From DAOMFB01 sp035519355 (GTDB lineage Bacteria > Acidobacteriota > Thermoanaerobaculia > UBA5066), in NCBI GenBank assembly GCA_035519355.1, contig DATIWM010000133.1, positions 1 through 5,510 of the forward strand: a DNA stretch of 5,510 nucleotides, written 5' to 3'. Made by a program: the position numbers and the translations under genes. The notes under the pieces are model-generated. The model did not search any database. It saw only the letters and a program-made list of their open reading frames with translations, and was not told where the DNA came from. Numbering within the stretch: position 1 is the first letter of the stretch; each line of letters starts with the position of its first letter. Positions 1-5,510 of the stretch are shown here, in pieces.

Positions 1-282
1 GTGGTCTTCCATTCCCTCGTCGCCATGTCGTACGGCAGCCGGAAGGTGGCCGAGCGGTTCGACCACGTGACGTCGCGCGAGCTGACGACGGCCTACGTGG
101 AGAACCTCGGGCGCCTCTTCGCCCACGAGACGGACCTCGACTTCGCGCCGCCGAAGCACCTCCTCAGGGCCTACGGCATCACGGACGAGAGGCTGGCCGA
201 AAGCGACGGCCCCGGCGCGATCTCCGTCGAGGCGGCCGAGAAGGCCGCCCGGCGGGAGGAAGTGGAGGTCACTGCGTTGTAG
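1..282 (+). CDS. 3' end of an unrecognised gene (partial)
   Basis: The reading frame is open from the first base and ends at TAG 280-282, so this is probably the last 93 or so codons of a longer gene; the GTG at position 1 need not be the start. Coding is supported by near-complete G/C at third positions, the same bias as in the genes downstream. The fragment is soluble-looking, with no membrane segment and no Cys. It has a mixed stretch (AMSYGSRKVAERFDHV, residues 8-23), a probable helical middle, and a charged Ala/Glu/Arg-rich tail. I do not recognise the family and propose no function. It is separated from the next gene by about 98 bases, so membership in the same operon is possible but not shown. 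Confidence 0.75.
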   Translation: MVFHSLVAMSYGSRKVAERFDHVTSRELTTAYVENLGRLFAHETDLDFAPPKHLLRAYGITDERLAESDGPGAISVEAAEKAARREEVEVTAL

Positions 283-284
283 TC

Positions 285-301
285 CCCGGGCCGAAGCCGG
301 G
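285..301 (+). repeat. Short GC hairpin after the first gene
   Basis: CCCGG (285-289) can pair with CCGGG (297-301) around a 7-base loop; a second CCGGG at 302-306 can take the same partner. It starts three bases after the TAG. There is no T-run behind it, so it is at best a weak or factor-assisted transcription end and may simply reflect base composition. Confidence 0.25.
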
Positions 302-329
302 CCGGGTGAAGCAGTTGCACCATATCCCA

Positions 330-347
330 GGGGGGGCCGGGAGGGGG
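330..347 (+). other. Putative G-quadruplex motif in the leader of the fusion gene
   Basis: The plus strand carries G7 (330-336), CC, G3 (339-341), A, G5 (343-347). This satisfies the canonical pattern of four runs of at least three G with loops of 1, 2 and 1 bases. It lies on the coding strand 34 bases before the chosen start, so it would also be present in the mRNA leader if transcription begins upstream. A further G6 run at 371-376 overlaps the likely ribosome-binding site. TATCCC (323-328) and GGGATA (345-350) flank the tract as a 6-base inverted repeat that would use some of the same G residues. The motif is directly visible; folding and regulation are inference. Confidence 0.5.
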
Positions 348-370
348 ATAGTCTCGCCGCCTCGAATGAC

Positions 371-377
371 GGGGGGA
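371..377 (+). promoter_or_regulatory. Likely ribosome-binding site deciding the GTG 381 start
   Basis: GGGGGGA sits three to four bases before GTG 381 and could pair with the 16S anti-Shine-Dalgarno, partly through G-U pairs. The competing ATG at 366 has its nearest purine-rich site (GGAGGGGG, 340-347) 18 bases away, which is too far, and GTG 306 has none. The G-run is not a consensus AGGAGG, hence moderate confidence. Confidence 0.4.
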
Positions 378-380
378 AAC

Positions 381-3359
381 GTGTACCAGATCGTCAAACG
401 CGAGCAGTTCTCAGATGTCACCTTCCTCTGGGACGTCCATGCGCCCGACGTGGCGAAGTCGGCCCGGCCCGGCCACTTCGTCATGGTCCGCCTGCGCGAC
501 GGAGGCGAGCGGATCCCGCTGACCGTCGCGGATTACGACCGCGACTGGGGGACCGTCACCATCGTCGTCCAGGCCCTCGGGAAGACGACGAGGGAGATGC
601 TCCGCGACTACAAAGAGGGGGACACCTTCTCCGATTTCGTCGGACCGCTGGGCCTCGAGAGCCACACGGGAAAGGTGGGACACGTCGTTCTGGTCGGAGG
701 CGGACTCGGAGTCGCCCCGGTCTTCCCGCAGCTGCGCGCCTTCAAGGAGGCCGGGAACAGGACGACCGGCATCATCGGGTTCCGCTCGAAGGACCTCGTC
801 TTCTGGGAGGACCGCTTCCGGCAGTACTGCGACGACCTGATCGTCTGCACGGACGACGGGAGCTACGGGAAGCCGGGCTTCGTCACGGTGGCCCTGAAGG
901 AGCTGATCGAGAAGGAGAAGCCCGATCTCGTGGTGGCCATCGGGCCGCTGCCGATGATGCGCGCCTGCGCCGAGGTGACGCGCCCCACGGGCGTCAAGAC
1001 CATGGTCTCCCTGAACGCCATCATGGTGGACGGAACCGGGATGTGCGGCTCGTGCCGCGTCTCGATCGGCGGGCAGACGAAGTTCGCCTGCGTGGACGGG
1101 CCCGACTTCGACGGCCACCTCGTCGACTTCCCCGAGCTGCAGAACCGGCAGGAGCGCTTCAAGAAAGAGGAGTCGACCGCCGCGCAGGACTTCGAGAAGG
1201 TCTGCACCATCGAGACGCAGCTCTTCGAGCTGAACAAGCGGAACTACAAGAAGTTCAAGGAGCTGCCGGAGCACGCGGTCAAGATGCCCGAGCGTGACGC
1301 GACGGAGCGGTCGCACAACTTCGAAGAGGTGAACCTCGGCTACACGATGGCCGACGCCCTCGTCGAGGCCGAGCGCTGCATCCAGTGCAACCGCCCGACC
1401 TGCATCGCGGGGTGCCCGGTGGCCATCGACATCCCCCGGTTCATCCGGCACCTCCTGATCCGGGACCTGCCGGGGGCCCTCTCGGTCATCCAGGAGACGA
1501 ACCTCTTCCCGTCCGTCTGCGGCCGCGTCTGCCCGCAGGAGACGCAGTGCGAGATCCAGTGCATCCTGGAGAAGAAGATGGAGCCGGTGGCCATCGGGCG
1601 CCTCGAGCGCTTCGTCGGCGACCACGCGCCGGTGCCCGATGTCCAGCCCCCCGCCAACGCAGGGCAGCTCGGGAAGGTGGCCATCGTCGGCTCCGGACCC
1701 GCCGGGCTCGCCTGCGCGGGCGACCTGGCCCGCAAGGGGGCCGACGTGACGATCTACGAGGCGCTCCACGTCATCGGCGGCGTCCTCAACTACGGCATCC
1801 CGTCGTTCCGGCTGCCGCGGACGACGATCGAGCGCGAGGTGGGCGTCCTGAAGAAGCTCGGCGTGAAGTTCGAGACGAACAAGGTCATCGGGAAGACCTT
1901 CACGATCCAGCAGCTCCTCGGCGAGATGAAGAACGACGCCGTCTTCATCGGGACCGGGGCCGGCTTCCCGAGCTTCCTCGGCATTCCGGGCGAGCAGGCC
2001 CGGCAGGTCTACAGCGCCAACGAGTACCTGACCCGGATCAACCTGATGGGGGGCGATCACTTCCCCTTCGAGGACACGCCGGTCGCGGTGGGCAAGAAGG
2101 TGGCCGTCCTGGGCGCGGGGAACACCGCGATGGACTGCCTCCGCGTCTCCCGCCGCCTCGGAGCCGAGGAGGTCCACTGCCTCTACCGCCGGACCGAGGC
2201 GGAGGCCCCCTGCCGCGTGGAGGAGCTGCGCCACGCGAAGGAAGAGGGGATCCACTTCCACTGGCTCGTCAGCCCCACGGAGATCAAGACCGACGAGAAG
2301 GGGAACGTGCAGGCCATCGTCGTCCAGAAGATGGAGCTGGGCGAGCCCGACAAGTCGGGCCGGCGGCGCCCCGTCCCGATCAAGGACGCCTACGAGACGT
2401 TCGAGTGCGAGACGGTCATCTACGCCCTCGGCACCCGGGCGAATCCGGTCATCTCCCGCTCCTTCCCGGAGCTTTCCGTCCGCGGCGAGGGGTACATCAA
2501 CGTCGACCAGAAGACGCAGGCGGCCAACGTGCCGGGCGTCTTTGCCGGCGGCGACATCGTCACCGGGGGCGCGACCGTCATCCTCGCCCTCGGCGCCGGA
2601 CGCCGGGCGGCCCGCGCCATCGAGAAGTACCTGAAGACGAAGGAATGGCCCGTCGTCCTCGAGGACGAGGCCGAGCCCGCGAAGGCGAAGGTTCCCGAGG
2701 CGGTCGAGGCCGCGTGCCCGAAGTGCCGGCGCCCCTACGAGGCGGGCGACGACGAGGAGCACATCTGCTGCGCCGGGGAGAAGGTCGTCTGGACCTGCGG
2801 CAGCTGCCAGAAGGTTTCTGAAGGTTTTGCGTTTCCGTACGGACTCTGCCCGGCCTGCGGCGGGCACCTGACGCCGGGGCACGACACGACGGTGGAGTCC
2901 GAGGCGGCCGTCGAGGCGATCCGGCAGGCTTTCGAGATCGAGCTGGGGGGCCTCTCCTTCTACGCCCGCGGGGCGAACGAGGTCGAGGCGAAGGACCCGG
3001 AGCTGGCGCACCTCTTTCGCGAGCTGTCGGAGATGGAGAAGGGGCACATGGTGACGCTGGCGAAGCGCTACCACATCGACGCGCCCGAGGGAGCCGTCAC
3101 GACGAACATCTCGCCGGCGCAGGTGGCCGTCTTCGCCGGGGCCGAGATGAAGGAGCCGACCGGTGCGGCGCTCCTTCGCCTGGCCGTCCACCTCGAGAAG
3201 AGGGCGCGGAGCTTTTTCCTCGAGACCGGTGGGAGGTTCCCGGCCGGCTCGTCCGAGTGGAAGCTCTACCGCGAACTGGAGGCCGAGGAGCGCGAGCACG
3301 TCGACCTTCTCTCCACCGCCCTCGCGCGTCACCTCGCCGAGAAGCCGCTCGTCGTGTGA
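381..3359 (+). CDS. NfnA/SudB - NfnB/SudA - rubredoxin-like - rubrerythrin fusion oxidoreductase
   Basis: Single 992-residue soluble protein joining four modules. Residues 1 to about 260: NfnA/SudB-like reductase with FAD motif RIPLT (44-48), nucleotide-binding GGGLGVAP (106-113) and a [2Fe-2S] site D217, C222, C225, C237, the Asp(Cys)3 pattern of Pyrococcus sulfide dehydrogenase. About 300-755: NfnB/SudA/GltD-like, with C333/C336/C341/C345 and C380/C384/C390/C394 for two [4Fe-4S] clusters, FAD motif GSGPAG (437-442), NADPH motif GAGNTA (578-583) with R603-R604, and GGD (723-725). About 779-830: Cys-rich, with a rubredoxin-like CGSC (806-809) and CPAC (823-826). About 840-985: ferritin-like diiron domain with E854, E886-H889, E939, E970-H973. 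Relatives bifurcate electrons between NADH, NADPH and ferredoxin, or reduce polysulfide; rubrerythrins reduce peroxide. Intramolecular electron flow to the diiron site is my inference. GTG 381 places the N-terminus (MYQIVKRE) as in SudB; ATG 366 and GTG 306 are alternatives. Glutamate synthase activity is unlikely without a large subunit. Confidence 0.9.
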   Translation: MYQIVKREQFSDVTFLWDVHAPDVAKSARPGHFVMVRLRDGGERIPLTVADYDRDWGTVTIVVQALGKTTREMLRDYKEGDTFSDFVGPLGLESHTGKVGHVVLVGGGLGVAPVFPQLRAFKEAGNRTTGIIGFRSKDLVFWEDRFRQYCDDLIVCTDDGSYGKPGFVTVALKELIEKEKPDLVVAIGPLPMMRACAEVTRPTGVKTMVSLNAIMVDGTGMCGSCRVSIGGQTKFACVDGPDFDGHLVDFPELQNRQERFKKEESTAAQDFEKVCTIETQLFELNKRNYKKFKELPEHAVKMPERDATERSHNFEEVNLGYTMADALVEAERCIQCNRPTCIAGCPVAIDIPRFIRHLLIRDLPGALSVIQETNLFPSVCGRVCPQETQCEIQCILEKKMEPVAIGRLERFVGDHAPVPDVQPPANAGQLGKVAIVGSGPAGLACAGDLARKGADVTIYEALHVIGGVLNYGIPSFRLPRTTIEREVGVLKKLGVKFETNKVIGKTFTIQQLLGEMKNDAVFIGTGAGFPSFLGIPGEQARQVYSANEYLTRINLMGGDHFPFEDTPVAVGKKVAVLGAGNTAMDCLRVSRRLGAEEVHCLYRRTEAEAPCRVEELRHAKEEGIHFHWLVSPTEIKTDEKGNVQAIVVQKMELGEPDKSGRRRPVPIKDAYETFECETVIYALGTRANPVISRSFPELSVRGEGYINVDQKTQAANVPGVFAGGDIVTGGATVILALGAGRRAARAIEKYLKTKEWPVVLEDEAEPAKAKVPEAVEAACPKCRRPYEAGDDEEHICCAGEKVVWTCGSCQKVSEGFAFPYGLCPACGGHLTPGHDTTVESEAAVEAIRQAFEIELGGLSFYARGANEVEAKDPELAHLFRELSEMEKGHMVTLAKRYHIDAPEGAVTTNISPAQVAVFAGAEMKEPTGAALLRLAVHLEKRARSFFLETGGRFPAGSSEWKLYRELEAEEREHVDLLSTALARHLAEKPLVV

Positions 3360-4735
3360 AGCCGTTCCGGACGATCATCGAGCCCTTCCGGATCAAGTCG
3401 GTGGAGCCGCTCCGCTTCACCCACCGGGAGGAGCGTGTGGCCGCGCTCTCGGAAGCCGGCTGGAACGTCTTCCGCCTCCACGCCGACGACGTCCTGATCG
3501 ACCTCCTGACCGACTCGGGCACCGGCGCCATGTCCTCGGCGCAGTGGGGCGCCCTGATCCAGGGAGACGAGTCGTACGCGGGGAGCCGGTCGTTCTACCG
3601 CTTCCGCGACGTCGTGCAGGACCTGACCGGCTACAAGCACATCATCCCGACGCACCAGGGGCGCGCGGCCGAGCGGATCCTCTTCCATACGGTCCTCTCG
3701 CCTGGGCAGGTCGTCCCGAACAACAACCACTTCGACACGACGCGCGCCAACATCGAGGTGGAGGAGGCCGAGGCGCGCGACCTCGTGATTCCCGAGGGGA
3801 AGGTCCCGGCGGCCCTCCACCCCTTCAAGGGGAACATGGACCTTCAGGCCCTCGAGAAGACGCTGGCGAAGGAGGGAGACCGCGTTCCCCTCGTCATGGT
3901 GACCGTGACGAACAACTCGGGGGGCGGCCAGCCGGTCTCGATGGAGAACCTCCGGGGCGTGAGGGCCCTCTGCGACCGGTACCGGAAGCCCTTCTTCCTC
4001 GACGCCTGCCGCTTCGCCGAGAACTCGTACTTCGTCAAGCTGCGCGAACCGGGCTACGGCGGGAAGACTCCCAAGGAGATCGCGAAGGAGATGTTCTCCC
4101 TGGCCGATGGCTGCACCATGTCGGCCAAGAAGGACGGCCTCGCCAACATCGGCGGCTTCCTGGCGATGAACGACGACCGGTGGGCCGAGAGCTGCCGGAA
4201 CCTCCTGATCCTGACCGAAGGCTTCCCCACCTACGGGGGGCTTGCCGGGTACGACCTCGAGGCGATCGCCCGCGGGCTCGAGGAGGTCGTGGAGGAGCCC
4301 TACCTCCGGTACCGCCTCCGCTCGACGGCGTACCTTGAGGAGAAGCTCGACGCCGCCGGCGTCCCGACGATCCGGCCGGCGGGGGGGCACGCCGTCTACC
4401 TCGACGCGCGGGCGCTCCTTCCCCGCATCCCGCCGCTTTCCTACCCCGGCATCGCCCTCGCGAACGCGCTCTACGTCGAAGGAGGGGTCCGCGGGGTCGA
4501 GATCGGGACCGTCATGTTCGGCCTTCACCCGGACGGCAGCGAGACGCCGGCGGCGATGGACCTGGTCCGCCTCGCCATCCCCCGCCGCGTCTACACGCAG
4601 TCGCACATCGACTACGTGGCGGAGGTCGTTCTTCTCGTCGCCGCGAAGAAGGAGACGCTCCGCGGCTACCGGATCGCCTCGGCCCCGAAGGTCCTCCGGC
4701 ACTTCACGGCCACCTTCGAACCGCTTCCGGCCTGA
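3356..4735 (+). CDS. tnaA: Tryptophanase-type PLP lyase (tryptophanase / tyrosine phenol-lyase family)
   Basis: 459 residues, matching the family (about 456-471). It cleaves an aromatic amino acid into pyruvate, ammonia and indole (or phenol), in the cytoplasm with PLP. Family blocks are intact: EPFRIKSVEP near the N-terminus, DLLTDSGTGAMS (49-60), PTHQGR (98-103), NSGGGQPVS (187-195), PLP-contacting D217 and R219, the Schiff-base lysine in MSAKKD (K259), FPTYGG (290-295) and IPRRVYTQ (408-415). Two substrate-pocket positions favour tryptophan: D127 (Asp137 in E. coli TnaA, Thr124 in tyrosine phenol-lyase) and H449 (His463 in TnaA, Phe448 in the phenol-lyase). Some blocks, such as the N-terminal EPFRIKSVE, read closer to the phenol-lyase, so substrate is not certain. 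Start GTG 3356 overlaps the upstream stop as GTGTGA; with only a weak purine stretch (CGAGAAG, 3338-3344) ahead, translational coupling is likely. No TnaC-like leader is present. Confidence 0.9.
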   Translation: MKPFRTIIEPFRIKSVEPLRFTHREERVAALSEAGWNVFRLHADDVLIDLLTDSGTGAMSSAQWGALIQGDESYAGSRSFYRFRDVVQDLTGYKHIIPTHQGRAAERILFHTVLSPGQVVPNNNHFDTTRANIEVEEAEARDLVIPEGKVPAALHPFKGNMDLQALEKTLAKEGDRVPLVMVTVTNNSGGGQPVSMENLRGVRALCDRYRKPFFLDACRFAENSYFVKLREPGYGGKTPKEIAKEMFSLADGCTMSAKKDGLANIGGFLAMNDDRWAESCRNLLILTEGFPTYGGLAGYDLEAIARGLEEVVEEPYLRYRLRSTAYLEEKLDAAGVPTIRPAGGHAVYLDARALLPRIPPLSYPGIALANALYVEGGVRGVEIGTVMFGLHPDGSETPAAMDLVRLAIPRRVYTQSHIDYVAEVVLLVAAKKETLRGYRIASAPKVLRHFTATFEPLPA

Positions 4736-4756
4736 TCCCCCCGGCGGAAAACGCGA

Positions 4757-4762
4757 TATAAA
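4757..4762 (+). promoter_or_regulatory. Candidate -10 box (TATAAA) ahead of the hydrolase gene
   Basis: TATAAA matches the sigma-70 -10 consensus at five of six positions and lies in the AT-rich stretch GATATAAAAG (4755-4764), conspicuous in this GC-rich sequence. It sits between the lyase stop and the hydrolase start, 56 bases before the ATG. No recognisable -35 hexamer is found 16-18 bases upstream, so it is only a candidate. Confidence 0.35.
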
Positions 4763-4770
4763 AGAGTCCC

Positions 4771-4795
4771 CCGCGGGGCAGCGGAGAGCCCGCGG
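4771..4795 (+). repeat. GC hairpin in the hydrolase leader
   Basis: CCGCGGG (4771-4777) pairs perfectly with CCCGCGG (4789-4795) across an 11-base loop; a self-complementary CCCCGCGGGG (4769-4778) overlaps the left arm. If the TATAAA box is real, the hairpin would sit almost at the 5' end of the transcript, ahead of the Shine-Dalgarno. No T-run follows, so an intrinsic terminator is unlikely. Confidence 0.35.
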
Positions 4796-4805
4796 CATCG
4801 GTTCC

Positions 4806-4812
4806 GAAGGAG
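4806..4812 (+). promoter_or_regulatory. Strong Shine-Dalgarno of the hydrolase gene
   Basis: GAAGGAG ends six bases before ATG 4819, an optimal spacing. It fixes the start and is the best ribosome-binding site in the window, consistent with independent translation of the hydrolase rather than coupling to the lyase. Confidence 0.8.
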
Positions 4813-4818
4813 TCCGGC

Positions 4819-5496
4819 ATGGGTGAGAGGGTCACGTTCGCGTCGAACGGTCACACGGGAGAGGGGTACCTCGCCAAGCCGGTCTTCGGGAAGGGGCCCG
4901 GCGTCGTCGTGATCCAGGAGTGGTGGGGCCTCGTCCCGCACGTCATGGACATCTGCGACCGGTTCGCCAAGGCGGGCTTCATCGCCGTCGCCCCCGACCT
5001 CTACCACGGAACGTCCACGACCGCGCCGGACGAGGCCGGGCGCCTCCTGATGGAGCTGGACGTGGAGAGGGCGAACGCCGAGATCGCGGGGGCCGGGAAC
5101 TACCTTCTTTCGCGCCCCGAGTGTTCATCCAGGAGCTTCGGCGTCGTCGGCTTCTGCATGGGCGGGGCGCTGGCGCAGTACGCGGCCACGACCAACCGGA
5201 AGGTGGGCGCCGCCGTCAGCTTTTACGGTGGATTCCGGAAGGTGGCTCCCCTGTGGGATGAATTGATGGCGCCGATCCTGCTGATCTACGGCGAGATGGA
5301 CGAAAGCGTCCCGGCCTCCGAGGCCGCGCCGCTCGAGAAGAAGCTGAGGGGGCTGGAGAAGACGGTCGAGACGAGGATCTACCGCGGTGCCCCCCACGGC
5401 TTCTTCAACGACTCGCGCCCCACCCAGTACCGCGACGAATGCGCCCGGGACGCCTGGAAGCGGACGCTCTCCCTCTTCAGGAAGCACGTCCGATGA
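4819..5496 (+). CDS. Dienelactone hydrolase family protein
   Basis: 225-residue cytoplasmic alpha/beta hydrolase of normal family length (Pseudomonas dienelactone hydrolase is about 236), with no signal peptide. The Cys-nucleophile elbow GFCMGG gives C113; the acid is D161 in YGEMDESVP and the base H193 in GAPHGF, completing the Cys-Asp-His triad. E34 in the QEWWG motif matches the family's conserved Glu36, which keeps the nucleophile in check. The family hydrolyses dienelactones in chlorocatechol degradation, but most genomic members have other or unknown ester or lactone substrates. No ring-cleavage genes are visible here, so the substrate cannot be named. It may be transcribed from the TATAAA box upstream and is joined to the next gene by an ATGA overlap. 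Third-position G/C bias loosens around 5218-5270 but the frame is intact. Confidence 0.9.
   Translation: MGERVTFASNGHTGEGYLAKPVFGKGPGVVVIQEWWGLVPHVMDICDRFAKAGFIAVAPDLYHGTSTTAPDEAGRLLMELDVERANAEIAGAGNYLLSRPECSSRSFGVVGFCMGGALAQYAATTNRKVGAAVSFYGGFRKVAPLWDELMAPILLIYGEMDESVPASEAAPLEKKLRGLEKTVETRIYRGAPHGFFNDSRPTQYRDECARDAWKRTLSLFRKHVR
5479..5484 (+). promoter_or_regulatory. Shine-Dalgarno for the gene running off the window
   Basis: AGGAAG inside the last codons of the hydrolase lies eight bases before ATG 5493. It supports the reading of 5493 as a real start. Confidence 0.5.
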
Positions 5497-5510
5497 CCGT
5501 CCACCGGACC
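5493..5510 (+). CDS. Start of a downstream gene (partial, six codons)
   Basis: ATG 5493 overlaps the hydrolase stop TGA (5494-5496) as ATGA, the classic translational-coupling arrangement, and has AGGAAG at a suitable distance. Only MTVHRT is visible before the window ends, so the product cannot be guessed. It would form an operon with the hydrolase. Confidence 0.5.

Noticed and set aside
285..306. Intrinsic terminator after the first gene
   Set aside because: Only a 5-bp stem and no following T-run; listed as a weak hairpin only.
381..1200. Reading the first module as dihydroorotate dehydrogenase electron-transfer subunit PyrK
   Set aside because: The [2Fe-2S] motif has Asp instead of the first Cys, and it is fused to an NfnB/SudA-type subunit; there is no pyrD or other pyrimidine gene nearby.
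1270..2660. Reading the second module as glutamate synthase small subunit (GltD)
   Set aside because: It is homologous, but no glutamate synthase large subunit is present and the NfnA partner is fused to it, so an Nfn/Sud role fits better.
1385..2821. A 478-codon plus-strand frame inside the fusion gene
   Set aside because: Arg/Pro/Gly-rich out-of-frame translation without motifs; a shadow of the real frame.
411..3332. A 973-codon open frame on the minus strand, antiparallel to almost the whole fusion gene
   Set aside because: Its translation is Arg/Leu/Asp/Val-rich and low in complexity, with no family motif. Long antisense frames without stops are expected opposite GC-rich genes with strong third-position bias, while the plus-strand frame has many exact cofactor motifs.
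3257..3355. A longer lyase start at ATG 3257 adding 33 residues
   Set aside because: The extra segment is Arg/Ala-rich, overlaps the diiron domain in another frame and has no family counterpart; GTG 3356 aligns with tyrosine phenol-lyase and tryptophanase N-termini.
3329..4798. A 489-codon minus-strand frame opposite the lyase
   Set aside because: Same composition artefact; the plus strand encodes a full-length, motif-complete PLP lyase.
1..5510. CRISPR arrays, tRNA or rRNA genes, insertion-sequence ends, long repeats
   Set aside because: None seen. The window is nearly continuous coding sequence, with non-coding gaps under 100 bases.

Overview
The window is GC-rich (about two thirds G+C by eye), densely packed and entirely plus-strand, with G or C at almost every third codon position. 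The gene content suggests a bacterium with an anaerobic or micro-oxic lifestyle: an Nfn/sulfide-dehydrogenase-type iron-sulfur flavoprotein, a rubrerythrin module and a PLP beta-eliminating lyase of aromatic amino acids. High-GC lineages such as Acidobacteriota or the former Deltaproteobacteria would fit, but nothing here fixes the taxon.

Layout: (1) 1-282, the 3' end of an unrecognised gene. (2) 283-380, a leader with a short GC hairpin and a dense G-run tract (330-347) matching the canonical G-quadruplex pattern. (3) 381-3359, one uninterrupted reading frame of about 990 residues. It joins an NfnA/SudB-like ferredoxin:NAD(P) reductase, an NfnB/SudA/GltD-like subunit with two 4-Cys motifs, FAD and NADPH sites, a Cys-rich rubredoxin-like segment, and a ferritin-like diiron domain. 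The last two are in 'reverse rubrerythrin' order. (4) 3356-4735, a tryptophanase-type lyase whose GTG start overlaps the preceding stop (GTGTGA). (5) 4736-4818, a short gap with a TATAAA box, a GC hairpin and a strong Shine-Dalgarno. (6) 4819-5496, a dienelactone-hydrolase-family protein with an intact Cys-Asp-His triad. (7) 5493-5510, the first six codons of another gene, joined by an ATGA overlap.

Reading them together: the fusion protein looks like a complete NAD(P)H-to-peroxide (or O2) electron-transfer chain in one polypeptide. The flavin/FeS half would collect electrons from NAD(P)H or ferredoxin, and the rubredoxin-like and diiron modules would spend them. This role is inferred from domain content. 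The lyase is probably co-translated with it, which hints at a link between aromatic amino-acid catabolism (pyruvate, ammonia and indole or phenol) and redox balance. The hydrolase and the gene after it look like a second translationally coupled pair, possibly with their own promoter.
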